This document shows, one piece after another, positions 43,777 to 53,231 of a stretch of 59,503 bases of DNA. The notes below the pieces were generated by a model, which was not told the DNA's origin, ran no database searches, and was given only the letters and a program-made list of their open reading frames with translations. Positions within the stretch are counted from its first letter, which is position 1. Every line of letters starts with the position of its first letter. Where the stretch lies: assembly GCA_965371785.1 (NCBI GenBank), contig CBDUZS010000006.1, positions 1 through 59,503 of the forward strand. Direction: 5' to 3'. The translations under genes and the position numbers were made by a program. The DNA is from CBDUZS01 sp965371785. GTDB lineage: Bacteria > Fermentibacterota > Fermentibacteria > Fermentibacterales > JCC-6.

Positions 43777-44961
43777 CTACTGCCTGCTGGTGGACTCGGT
43801 CAGCAGAGTTACGTTGTCCCTTGTGAAGAACCCATCGAAGCCGCCGAATCTCTGAATGTACTCGTTTACGAGAAGGGTACTGGGAGACGGCAGGGAAAAG
43901 GTCTGTTTCAGACCCTCTTCTGGAGATCCTACCAGCTCGAGCAGGAAGCCCAGCCCGTCCTGACCCAGGGATTGGTACGTGGAGTCAATCTCTTCGGTTC
44001 TGAATGCCAGATGGTGTACCCTTGTGCCGTAGTTCCTTATGAACTTCTCCGTGGGTCCTACATCCTCCTCTCCGGTGTCGGGAAGAATCCCGGATGTAAA
44101 GACCATGGCAAAGTCGTTTTCTCCCAGCCTGGCCACGCTGGTGATGGAGTTGAAGCTCTTCACGTATATGGCGAGTGAGAAGCTGTAGTTGGTGAGTTCC
44201 ATGAACTCGATGATCGCCTCGTCACGATGCTGTGCATGAACCCTGGTTGCCGTATGATCCAGCTCGAAGATGCGTCCCAGATGCGGAGGCGAAGGCTTCG
44301 TGAACTCCCAGCCCAGGCTCGAGCACCCGGGTGTTCTAAAGCTTCCCGAGCCACCCTTCCACTGGACGAGGCCGATGGATGAGCCATGGAATGGGGACGG
44401 GATGGTCCGGGTAAAGAGCATGCTGTCCGTCTCCAGAGCGGAATCCTCCTGGAAAATCACTCCCCTGGAACTCTGGATCGACAGGTACTTCTCCAGGTCG
44501 GGTGTGGTGAAGACGAATGACTCCAGACGGGTATTGGGCAGATGTTTCGCCTTAGGAGTTGTATTGAAGTCCCCGTAGGGGCTCTTCCCGGGGGATCGTG
44601 CCCTGATCAGGACTGCAGCCGAATCAGCTGCTTCCAGAACACAGGTTCGGTAGCTGTCATCCTCGAATCCGTCTGCATAGTTATAGCCTGTGTAGCGCAG
44701 GAACTCCTTGACCGCGTCGCGCTGATTATCGGGTTCGGTGTTGATGATTACGAAGCCCAACCCACCCACCAGTCCCGACAAGCCCAGATCCCGGCGCTCC
44801 TCGATTACCCTCGGAACCTCCTTCTCGAGGAATTCATCGCTGTTGCGGAAGTTGTAAACCCGGTCTTCCGTGAGATGGCAATGGGGACAACTCCCAGTGG
44901 ATTCGTCCTCGACGAAATGAACGGCCATACACCTGGGACAGATGAGCTTATTCACCGCCAT
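43777..44961 (-). CDS. VOC-fold protein, 4-hydroxyphenylpyruvate dioxygenase-like, with zinc ribbon
   Basis: 394 aa. Residues 1-35 carry a ribbon with CPRC and CPHC, not found in classic HPPD. The rest has two VOC halves: GLGFVIINTEPDNQRDAVKEF and, in the C-terminal half, LDHTATRVHAQHRD (metal His), VHHLAFRTEEIDSTYQSL (metal His) and LELVGSPEEGLKQTF followed by NEYIQRFGGFDGFFT with a likely Glu ligand. The HPPD family oxidises 2-oxo acids with non-heme iron. The changed N-terminus suggests another substrate or partner. No tyrosine-degradation genes nearby. Single gene with gaps on both sides. Confidence 0.78.
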   Translation of the reverse strand: MAVNKLICPRCMAVHFVEDESTGSCPHCHLTEDRVYNFRNSDEFLEKEVPRVIEERRDLGLSGLVGGLGFVIINTEPDNQRDAVKEFLRYTGYNYADGFEDDSYRTCVLEAADSAAVLIRARSPGKSPYGDFNTTPKAKHLPNTRLESFVFTTPDLEKYLSIQSSRGVIFQEDSALETDSMLFTRTIPSPFHGSSIGLVQWKGGSGSFRTPGCSSLGWEFTKPSPPHLGRIFELDHTATRVHAQHRDEAIIEFMELTNYSFSLAIYVKSFNSITSVARLGENDFAMVFTSGILPDTGEEDVGPTEKFIRNYGTRVHHLAFRTEEIDSTYQSLGQDGLGFLLELVGSPEEGLKQTFSLPSPSTLLVNEYIQRFGGFDGFFTRDNVTLLTESTSRQ

Positions 44962-45065
44962 CGTGCATCTCCCTTTGTGAGGAGTAAGAAAGGACAGTAC
45001 TTTTACGCAAGATATAACCTGCGGTGCTGGCAGTAAATCCCGTCAGGCAGGTATGATGAAACGGA

Positions 45066-47259
45066 TCAATCTGCAGACGGCAGGTCGGTTTCGGGAATTT
45101 CTGACTCCGGAACTCCTTGGCCTATCAGGTTTTCTCTGCATTCGGAGAGCATCATAGCTATTTCTATTTCCTCCTGCCCTTCCGGACTCAGCCTTGCTGC
45201 CCTCTGGAAACATTCCAGCGATTCAGAGATTCTGTTCATGCTGGAAAGCAGCAGAGCCATTCCAGCTAGCGCAAGTTTTTCCTGAGATAAATGTTTGAGT
45301 TCTCCAGCAATTTCCGCTGCAGTGCGGTAGGAATCCAGAGCTTCCTCCTGCCTGTCCAGCTGTATCAGGATCTCACCTCTGACGGTATGCCCGAATAGAA
45401 TGCTCCTTTTGTTCCCGATTTCCCGGTGAATTGCCAGAGCCTGCTTCGTGTACAACCAGAAATCCTTGAAGTTTCCCAGCTTCTTCTTCATCAATCCGAT
45501 GTCATTCCTGGCGTTGGCCTCACCCCTCCTGTTGCCCGTATCCATATGAATGGGAAGTGCTTTCTGGTTGTATTCCAGAGCTTCATTGATCTGACCACGA
45601 GAATAGTAGACGGAACCGATAGAAGCATAGACATTTGCTTCATTACGTCGATCACCTGTATCTTGAAAGATTTGCAGTGCTTCCCCGTACACTTCGAGGG
45701 CGCCCTTGTAGTCTCCGGTTTCCACCATGCCGCTACCCTTGAAACGAAGAGCGCAACCCCTCCAGCGTTTCAGATTCCATTCATCGGCAACAGAATACAT
45801 TCTGTCGGTAATGTTTCTGTGTTCGGAGTAGTCTGACCGTAATATTCTCATAATAGCGATATCTTCCAGAACGTTGAGAATTTTCTCTGCCCGGCTTACA
45901 TCTGGTGCGAGCAGATCCAGCCATTCAAGCACCTTTTCTGCGAGTGCAAGCCCCTGGTCGTGCTCCCAGCTCAACCTGTACTGCCTGACCGCCTGTGCTC
46001 CCCACTCCGCCGCTTTGGCTTTGTAGCCGGCCAGTTCCCAGTGGTGTGTGATTGCACCCGCAAACCTCTTCGATTCATCCCTTGTTTCGAGTGCTTCCGC
46101 CGCGAAACGGTGGAGAATGGTTCTGTTGTGCCTGAGTATCGTATCGTATGCAGTTTCCTGAACCGGTATCTGGCGGAAAGTGAACATTCTTGCGTCATCC
46201 GATCCTGTTCCCTGGACGAAGCCCCGTGATTCCAGCGAACTCAGGCAGTCTTCCGCCTCCGGCTCCTCCAGCCTGCTCGAGATCGAAACGTATTCATCCT
46301 GCATGAAAACCGGTCCGAGCACCGAGCATCTCTGCAGAGCCTTTCGCATATCAGATGGAAGGCTGTCGATTCTTGCCCGGATGATTCCGGAGACTGACGA
46401 TGGCACCTTCGCCTCTGACACTCCCTCTTTAAGCAACCAGTAAAGTGCTGAAGGATATAGCAATCCCGTCTCCAAGAGGTTCAGGAGGAGAGCCTCGATG
46501 AAAAATGGATTTCCTCCCGATCGGACAAGAATGAATTGCTCGGTTTCCTTTGAAAGAGCCAGTCCTGTTGCTCTGTCGTCCGTACCCGCCAGGAGATTCT
46601 TTGCTATCTCCAGGCAATTCCCTTCCGAGAGAAGGTTGAGCGTAATCGATTGAAGATCCGCGAAATCAGAATTTACATCGAGCTGTTCCGGGCATCCTCC
46701 CCTGCTATCAGGGCGATAGGTCAGCAGGAACAGCAGCGGTTTATCCGTATCGCAGTTACCGAGCAGGAATTCGAGCATCTCCTTTGAGGATGAATCCATC
46801 CAGTGCAGATCCTCGAGAACCACTACAAGCCTCTCGTTCAGTTCTGCGGCAGCTCTGATCAGGTTTCTGAAGGCGACAAGAATTTCTGCCATCCGGGGTG
46901 TTTCCGGGACAGCAGGACAGATCAGCGGATCGCCATGTGGATTAAATGCAAGAGAGATGAGGTCCATACTCCGTTCAAGCTCCTCGTACTCTTGCACCGG
47001 AAGATCATCGAAATGAATAACAGCTGTTTCGTTTTCTTCCATAGACTTCGGTTGATTCAGAGCCGGATATCCTGAAATGCATAATCAGAGACCGCAGCAG
47101 CTGCATCGGTGGCTGTGCAAACGACAGGGTGTGTCCCTCGACGATCTCGAAGATATCTCCCTCGTGCCTCTTTCTGTACAGGAATTCCTGCACCAGCCGA
47201 GACTTCCCTACCCCTGTGTCAGAAATGGCTGTCCTATCATGTGGATCAGCGGCGTGCAT
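45066..47259 (-). pseudogene. ATPase-TPR signalling protein, frameshifted and N-terminally truncated
   Basis: Two overlapping minus-strand frames make one protein. The first (47259-~47085) has Walker A SDTGVGKSRLVQEFL. The second (to 45066) reads LNQPKSMEENETAVIHFDD, then VVVLEDLHWMDSSSKE (Walker B-like), an AAA/STAND lid, a winged-helix-like part (SKETEQFILVRSGGNPFF) and many TPR repeats (DTGDRRNEANVYASIGSVYYSRGQINEAL and similar). The switch occurs near 47080, just after LLRSLIMHF. Sequence before the P-loop, where a cyclase or kinase domain would normally sit, is missing. Most likely a decaying gene; a sequencing error at the shift is the alternative. Confidence 0.75.
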
Positions 47260-47360
47260 TCAACGATTATAATTACTCCTCTTGTGCCTCCATGTGCAAG
47301 ATGAGATCTCCACATGATCGAATACGCAACCCTTGACGTCGTTCGCCCGCACAGGATATC

Positions 47361-48638
47361 GTGCGAGACAATTCCAGCTTACAACCTTCCCGGCTCGAAC
47401 CTGATACAGCCGTCAACCGGCATGAAAGGGTGACTGAGAAAATGGTGTCCTCAGGACCGAAGAAGCCGAAGGATCCGATACCAGCGGAAATAGACACTCC
47501 CTCTCTTGCCGAGAGAGTTTCACAGGTTGTCTCTCGTCTCGAGGTTCCAGCAGCAGACCTCTTCGGAGATCTCGATGAACTCGAGGAAAGCTATGGCCAG
47601 GCAGTGTACTCCGAACTTCTGTACATGCTTGCTCACCTTCGCATGGAACCGGAGGAGGCCCATTCGCACTGGACGAACATCCTCGAGGCTCGCCGGAACC
47701 TGGAGGAACTCCTTGAAACACCTGTTGATGTCCGTGTCGCACTCGTCCACTACTTCGTCAACATCAACAGGAAACTCAGCAATCCCAAGGTTATCGAGCT
47801 GAGACTGTTCCAGGAAACCCAGGCTTCTGCGTTTCGAGACGAACTGACCGGATTGTATAACTACAGGTATTTCCGGGAACACCTGCCCAGGGAAATAAAC
47901 CTCTGTGACCGGCATAACACCTCCCTCTCGCTGGCAATGATAGATATCGATGACTTCAAGCTTTTCAACGACCGGTACGGACATAGCAGCGGTAACGATG
48001 CACTCATAACGCTGTCCGGTCTGATAGGCGAGGTAATTCGCAACACCGATATCGCCGTACGTTACGGAGGGGAGGAGTTCGTAATCATCTTCCCTGCAAC
48101 ACCGAAGGGTGAAGCACTTGTGGTCTCGGAACGGCTGAGAAAACGGATCGAGACACACAGTTTCGCCGAGGACGACCTGACCATCAGTCTCGGGGTCGCA
48201 ACGTATCCGGGGGATTCCATCGAGGCAAAGGATCTGATCCGCAAGGCAGACAGCGCCATGTACCTGGCGAAAAGCCGTGGAAAGAACCTCGCCTGCCTTT
48301 TCGGAGACGAACGCCGTTCCTTCCGCCGCATCAACGCCGAAATCGGGGGCTCCTACTGTAACCTGGAAGCGGAATTCTATTCCTTCAGAACTCTCGACCT
48401 CAGCGAGAACGGTATTCTCCTGCTTGCGAACCGTAACCTGCAGATAGGCTCCCTGATTCATATCAAGATGAATCTGGACGATAGTGACGATGCAGTCACC
48501 TGTTCAGGTCGTATCATCCGTGTGGAAGAGAAGGAAACGGGCAGCTATCAGGCTGCGATTCGAATCGTGGACATATCCCAGCAGAACAGGTACCGATTCT
48601 ACAATTACCTGCGCAACAACAACTCAACTGACATCTGA
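47361..48638 (+). CDS. Diguanylate cyclase (GGDEF) with C-terminal PilZ domain
   Basis: 425 aa. A helical N-terminal region (residues ~45-150, with HWTNILEARRNLEELLET) is followed by a GGDEF domain: DELTGLYNYRYF, IDIDDFKLFNDRYGHSSGN, and the active site RYGGEEFV near residue 233, which should make cyclic di-GMP. The C-terminal ~110 residues form a PilZ-like domain with RRSFRR and DLSENGILLL, a c-di-GMP binder. The union of synthase and receptor suggests feedback or output control. GTG 47361 has AGGAT 5 nt upstream; ATG 47442 is an alternative start. The gene is divergent from the decayed ATPase. Confidence 0.9.
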   Translation: MRDNSSLQPSRLEPDTAVNRHERVTEKMVSSGPKKPKDPIPAEIDTPSLAERVSQVVSRLEVPAADLFGDLDELEESYGQAVYSELLYMLAHLRMEPEEAHSHWTNILEARRNLEELLETPVDVRVALVHYFVNINRKLSNPKVIELRLFQETQASAFRDELTGLYNYRYFREHLPREINLCDRHNTSLSLAMIDIDDFKLFNDRYGHSSGNDALITLSGLIGEVIRNTDIAVRYGGEEFVIIFPATPKGEALVVSERLRKRIETHSFAEDDLTISLGVATYPGDSIEAKDLIRKADSAMYLAKSRGKNLACLFGDERRSFRRINAEIGGSYCNLEAEFYSFRTLDLSENGILLLANRNLQIGSLIHIKMNLDDSDDAVTCSGRIIRVEEKETGSYQAAIRIVDISQQNRYRFYNYLRNNNSTDI

Positions 48639-48727
48639 TACCAGAGAACTCTTCAACACGACAGGTGTAAGCTGTTGTCTGCCCCCGGTAACCGATCACC
48701 GGGGGTCAGATCAGCAGCCCGTATGAA

Positions 48728-49801
48728 CTAGTGGAACGAGTCGACAAAGGACACATCTGAGAATATGACGCTGACCGGTGTGGACTGTGTCGACCAGGTA
48801 GTGCCGTCGGTGGTATGGAGAATTATCCCGTCTCCTACTCCAAGACCCACAGTCCAGGCGGTACTCTGGTCGGTAGCGCACGTTCGCACCAGGTAGAATC
48901 CCCCTGCTTCAGGGGAAACAGACTGCTTCGTCCAGCTGTCGCCACCGTCCTCGGTGAGGTAGATTCCACCGTAATCCACGGCAACCCAGGCCCTGTTCAC
49001 GCCCGTTGGACACACACCGTTGGCATCGTCACTGCCCGGGGTTCGATTGAGAGAATCGGGTACGCACAGGTTCCATGTAGTTCCCCCATCGGTCGTGTTG
49101 GCAAACGTGTAGCCGTGCCCCACCACCCAGGCATGATCCTGGTCAAAGGCGCTTATGGATATCAGAGGGTAGTCGATGAGGAGAGTAGAGTCCCCCTCGA
49201 CGGTCCAGGTTGCACCACCATCGGTGGAGTGGATGATCAGACCGTCGACAGAGTTTGACCCGCATACCCAGATGTCTGAATTATTCAGCGCGCTGATCGA
49301 AACCATGGCGTATTCATCGAACGCGGGGTCCGACATCGAGGTCCAGGTGTTCCCTCCGTCGTTAGTGTACAGTATCGTGTTGTTCGAACCCGCTACCCAG
49401 ATGGTGTTACCATCGAGTATGCAGAGATCGAGGAATCCTACTGCAGGTATCCCGGCGCTAGCGGGTATCCTCGACCATGTCTCCCCGGCATCAGAGGTTC
49501 TCAGGATCGTGCCGTAACCATCAGCAGCTGGTCCCACAACCCAGGCCTGCAGGGAATCGACAGCACGAACGGAACCCAGGAATACGTCAGGAACAGTGGA
49601 CGCATCTCCCTGACGGATCCACGTTGTGCCACCGTCTACTGTATGCAGAATTGTGCCGTAACCGCTATCGGCATCTCCGACTACCCAGCCATTCAGAGCT
49701 GTGACTGGTGAAGGTCCGGACGTATCGCCGCATCCCGGTGGTAGAACCAGAAAAGCACATGCTGCCAGGATTCCGGTCAACGAGGTTCCGAGCTTTTTCA
49801 T
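48728..49801 (-). CDS. YCF48/BNR-repeat lipoprotein
   Basis: 357 aa, lipobox LPPGC, then six or seven repeats of ~45 residues with the YCF48-like pattern 'GWVVG...GTILHTVDGGTTW' (AWVVG, TILRTSDAGETW, ILYTNDGGNTW, IIHSTDGGATW, FANTTDGGTTW, IYLTEDGGDSW). This predicts a seven-bladed beta-propeller at the cell surface. Such proteins in non-photosynthetic bacteria have no settled role. Ends about 90 bp from the convergent GGDEF gene; a C-G-rich hairpin without a T run lies in the gap. Confidence 0.85.
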   Translation of the reverse strand: MKKLGTSLTGILAACAFLVLPPGCGDTSGPSPVTALNGWVVGDADSGYGTILHTVDGGTTWIRQGDASTVPDVFLGSVRAVDSLQAWVVGPAADGYGTILRTSDAGETWSRIPASAGIPAVGFLDLCILDGNTIWVAGSNNTILYTNDGGNTWTSMSDPAFDEYAMVSISALNNSDIWVCGSNSVDGLIIHSTDGGATWTVEGDSTLLIDYPLISISAFDQDHAWVVGHGYTFANTTDGGTTWNLCVPDSLNRTPGSDDANGVCPTGVNRAWVAVDYGGIYLTEDGGDSWTKQSVSPEAGGFYLVRTCATDQSTAWTVGLGVGDGIILHTTDGTTWSTQSTPVSVIFSDVSFVDSFH

Positions 49802-50023
49802 GCGATTTCTCCTTCCAGGTCAGTGGTGAATTCTTGGCAGAGATTTCATTCCGCTACAATATCTTCATTCATCATGCACCACAATCCGGAAGCAACTCAC
49901 GTGAATCCGCATCAACCACCTGCTCTCGAATCGATGAGCTCGGGTGCTTTCCTCGCAGATGTCAGGGTCTATATTCGATATCAATAAGCTGCGACATCAG
50001 AGCACATCGGAAACGGAGGGGAC

Positions 50024-51913
50024 ATGGAGAAGAAGTTCAGCTTTCGGGAGAAATTGAGATACGCTTTCGACAACATGATGTCGAAAGGCTCAGCAGGGCT
50101 GATCGTCTGGCTGGGAGCGCTCTCGATCGTACTGATAGTCATCTTTTCACTTGTTGTACTTCTCACCAACAGCAGCCCCGGAGGTGAAAGCTTCGTCAAA
50201 GTCATGTGGATGAGCCTGATGCGAACGCTCGACTCGGGAACCATTGGCGGAGACGAGGGCAGTGTAGCCTTTCTCCTCACGATGCTTGCCGTGACGTTCG
50301 GGGGCATTTTCACATTCAGCATGCTGATAGGTATCCTCACCACCAGCCTCGAGTCCAAGCTCGAGTCACTCAGGAAGGGCCGCTCCATAGTTGTCGAGAC
50401 TAACCACACGGTGATACTCGGATGGTCCGAGCAGGTGTTCACAATCATCTCCGAGCTGATGATAGCAAACGAGAACCAGAAGAATCCCTGCATCGCGATA
50501 ATGGCCGACAGAGACAAAGTCGAGATGGAGGACGAGGTAAGCGGGAAAATCGGTTCCACGAAGAACACGAGGGTTGTCTGCAGAACGGGTAGCCCGGTCG
50601 AGAGTTCGGACCTGGACCTTATGAGCCTGCAGAACTCGAAGTCCATCATCATCCTCTCCCCTGACGGAGACAACCCTGATCCCGAAGTCATAAAGACCAT
50701 GCTTGCCATAATCAACAGGTTTTCCGACGGGACCGAACCCCTTCACATCGTGGCTCTGATCAGGGATCCCGAGAACTTCGAGGTAGCAAAAATAGTCGGG
50801 AAGGATCAAGTCGAGATAGTGCTGGCAGGCGACCTGATAGCAAGAATGGCTGCACAGACCTGTATCCAGTCGGGTCTCTCCATCGTCTACCAGGAACTGC
50901 TCGACTACGGCGGCGATGAAATCTACTTCACGGGAAATCCGGGACTTGCGGGAAAGACGTTCAGGGATTCTCTCTTCATGTACGAGACGAGTTCAATAAT
51001 CGGCATCAAGCCCGCCGACGGCCCCCCGGTACTCAATCCCTCAATGGATACGGTAATCAACGATGGAGACATGTTGATCGCCATCTCCGAGGACGACGAT
51101 ACCGTGGTACTCTCCGGAAGAAAGGACTACCCGGTAAACAGAAACCTTATCAGCACGGACTACGAGGATGAGAGCAAGCCTGAAAGAATCATAATGCTCG
51201 GATGGAACTGGCGCGCACCTATCATCATACGGGAACTGGACAATTACCTGGAGAGCGGTTCCATCCTCAGGCTGGTTGCCGATGGCAACCTGTGCGATCC
51301 GGGTGAACCCCCTACTGGTCTTCTGAACCTTAGAGTGGAGTACACTACCGCCGGGACTACCGACAGGCGAGTCCTGGAAGGGCTGCGAATAGAGCAGTAC
51401 GATCACATCATCATTCTCAGTTACTCCGATGCGATGTCAGCCCAGGAGGCGGATTCTGTAACCCTGATGACACTGCTCCACATACGTGACATCGCTTCGA
51501 ACAGAAAGCGGAGATTCTCTCTCGTCAGCGAAATGAGGGATATACGCAACAGGAATCTGGCGGAAATAACGGGAGCGGACGATTACATAGTCAGTGACCA
51601 GATGCTGAGCCTTCTCCTTACCCAGATCTCCGAGAACAAGCACCTGAGCGGCGTCTTCGGAGACCTTTTCGATCAGGACGGATCGGAGATCTACCTCAAA
51701 CCCGCAGGCAAGTACGTCAAGACCGGTTCTCCAGTCAGCTTCTACACCGTTCTGGAGAGCGCCGCGGACAAGGGGGAGGTTGCCATTGGATACAGGCTCA
51801 TCTCCCAGAAGGATGATGCCGAAAAGACGTACGGAGTCGTTGTGAACCCGCTCAAGGACGTTTCCATTACATTATCCGAACAGGACAGGATAATAGTTCT
51901 GGCCGAAGACTGA
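50024..51913 (+). CDS. CASTOR/POLLUX-like ion channel with TrkA-N domains
   Basis: 629 aa. Two N-terminal membrane helices (GLIVWLGALSIVLIVIFSLVVLL and FLLTMLAVTFGGIFTFSMLIGIL) flank a pore-like stretch SLMRTLDSGTIGG, which lacks the canonical GYG filter, as in CASTOR/POLLUX. Two cytoplasmic Rossmann/RCK domains follow (TNHTVILGWSEQVFTIISEL near residue 125; ERIIMLGWNWRAPIIIREL near 390) with a TrkA-C like part between. Plant relatives are nuclear cation channels; bacterial ones are poorly characterised. No signal for its ligand. A hairpin follows the stop. Confidence 0.88.
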   Translation: MEKKFSFREKLRYAFDNMMSKGSAGLIVWLGALSIVLIVIFSLVVLLTNSSPGGESFVKVMWMSLMRTLDSGTIGGDEGSVAFLLTMLAVTFGGIFTFSMLIGILTTSLESKLESLRKGRSIVVETNHTVILGWSEQVFTIISELMIANENQKNPCIAIMADRDKVEMEDEVSGKIGSTKNTRVVCRTGSPVESSDLDLMSLQNSKSIIILSPDGDNPDPEVIKTMLAIINRFSDGTEPLHIVALIRDPENFEVAKIVGKDQVEIVLAGDLIARMAAQTCIQSGLSIVYQELLDYGGDEIYFTGNPGLAGKTFRDSLFMYETSSIIGIKPADGPPVLNPSMDTVINDGDMLIAISEDDDTVVLSGRKDYPVNRNLISTDYEDESKPERIIMLGWNWRAPIIIRELDNYLESGSILRLVADGNLCDPGEPPTGLLNLRVEYTTAGTTDRRVLEGLRIEQYDHIIILSYSDAMSAQEADSVTLMTLLHIRDIASNRKRRFSLVSEMRDIRNRNLAEITGADDYIVSDQMLSLLLTQISENKHLSGVFGDLFDQDGSEIYLKPAGKYVKTGSPVSFYTVLESAADKGEVAIGYRLISQKDDAEKTYGVVVNPLKDVSITLSEQDRIIVLAED

Positions 51914-51943
51914 GAGATGATCAGTCCTTATTGCCAATCAAAG

Positions 51944-51970
51944 AATGGGCGGGAATAACACCCGCCCATT
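51944..51970. terminator. Bidirectional terminator hairpin
   Basis: AATGGGCGGG and CCCGCCCATT pair perfectly over 10 bp around AATAACA, between two convergent genes. There is no strong T run on either strand, so efficiency is uncertain. Confidence 0.6.
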
Positions 51971-51986
51971 AAAGAGTTGCTGGAAC

Positions 51987-52775
51987 TTAGAACTGTGCCT
52001 TGATCTCTCCCCACGTTGCCCGGTCAAGGGTAGTGGGAGGATCGACATCGATTCTGTAGAGTTCGTCTGTGGTGGGGTTGCTCGCCCAGATGAAGGGCGA
52101 ATCGGTGCCCAGCTCATAGGTCATGCCCCGGATTGTCGACCCGATTCCGATGCTTGCGGGAATCGCTTCCAGAACACCACCAGAAGTAGCTTCGTAGCAC
52201 CGGATGGGACTGGTTGCATTATCAACTGCCATCCAGATGTTACCACTCTCGTATGCTATGTCGTATCCGCTGTTCGTTCCCCAGTAATTAGCGATGTAGG
52301 TTGCCTTGCTGGTGAATGAAGAACCGGAGAAGTAGTACCGGTAGCAGCCCTCATAGCTGGAGTAGGTTGTGCTTCCGTACATGTACGATCCGTTCCATCC
52401 GAGCCCCGTTAACAACGGGGTATAGAGGCCTCAACAGATAAGATCGTAGTAGACGTACGACCCAGACGTCGTGTACCAGTAGACGTATGGGCTTGCCGTC
52501 GCATTGACGTAACTGGCGAACAGGTACGTGCCATTGAAAGTCAGCCCGGCCGGAGTGTAGGATGCGTAGCCTGTAGCCAGAAAACTTTCTTCGACAGCTC
52601 CGGTTTCGGGGTTCAGGCCATAGCACATGCGCGTCCCTGAATCGAGACACCACAGCTTACCCGCACCCCAGGCCAGCCCGCTTACATCACCGCTTGGCGC
52701 GTCCAGCGTCCGGTCGACCGTTGCCCCGAAACAGATCGCAGGCAGCAGAACCATTAATAGAATCAAAGTTCTCAT
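51987..52775 (-). CDS. Secreted propeller-like protein with in-frame UGA: third candidate selenoprotein
   Basis: ATG 52775, signal peptide MRTLILLMVLLPAICFGA, then an open frame to TGA at 52433-52431 (codon 115), directly after a TGT: ...YYDLIC-U-GLYTP. The same frame continues with no stop to 51987, giving 262 aa if decoded. The protein is a run of propeller-like repeats on both sides of the UGA (GLAWGAGKLWCLD, GLTFNGTYLFAS, GLGWNGSYMYGS, YDIAYESGNIWMAVD, GMTYELGTDSPFIWAS), so the part after the UGA is clearly the same domain. The Cys-Sec pair would be a redox-type arrangement. A perfect hairpin starts 10 nt after the UGA. Without decoding it is a gene split by a nonsense mutation. Confidence 0.6.
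52404..52420 (-). promoter_or_regulatory. SECIS-like hairpin 3
   Basis: On the minus strand CCCCGTT / AACGGGG form a perfect 7-bp stem with loop GTT, beginning 10 nt after the UGA at 52433-52431. The GU in the loop and the 17-nt distance to it match the E. coli element's apical loop position. Confidence 0.45.
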
Positions 52776-53231
52776 GTACCCCCCTTTTCAGACCGGAAGA
52801 TCCCGGTCAATACGACATTCAAACGACCACCAATATCTGACAACAATAGATATCCCTACCAATTTACTATGTATTTTGTTGTGTCGCAACAGTATACCTG
52901 TCATGTATGGGATATCAACGAGCATGTCAATAAGGCTGGAAACGTTTCCCGCAAGCATTCATTCCGTTCCTGGTGTCCTTTCTACGCTTTGACTTGCTGG
53001 ACTTGCGCCGCACTACGAGCGGCCGTGGAAGCATCCGAAACCCGCGTACTTTTCCTGAACGGGGCATCAAGCAGCCTTCCCGTGGTGTTCTCGCCATTGT
53101 ATGGATCGGGAGAAAGACTGAGCATAGGAGTTTACATCATCAGGGTGCAGATCGGCAGCGAGCGCATCACGACACGCTTCGCACAGCTCTGACCAAGGCA
53201 GAACAATCTCTAGAGTTCGACAGGATCAAGA
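52776..53231. other. Gene-poor stretch with decayed T9SS tail
   Basis: 456 bp without an intact gene. The left part should hold the promoter of the minus-strand candidate selenoprotein; I could not pick one with confidence. The right part carries the plus-strand C-terminal remnant listed separately. Confidence 0.4.
53085..53192 (+). pseudogene. Remnant of a T9SS C-terminal sorting domain
   Basis: The plus-strand frame ends with GSGERLSIGVYIIRVQIGSERITTRFAQL and a TGA, which reads as the last half of a T9SS sorting domain (compare LPSGVYLIMLSAGGGISSEQVTIIR in the next gene). No start, signal peptide or cargo domain belongs to it. A relic of a deleted secreted-protein gene. Confidence 0.5.

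Noticed and set aside
48655..48715. Terminator between the GGDEF and YCF48 genes
   Set aside because: CCCCCGGT/ACCGGGGG pairs well, but neither strand has a T run, so I do not list it as a terminator.
19008..52775. TGA reassigned to an amino acid across this genome
   Set aside because: Many clearly complete genes end in TGA, several in 4-bp overlaps with the next start (12290, 13228, 34981, 36285), so TGA is a working stop.
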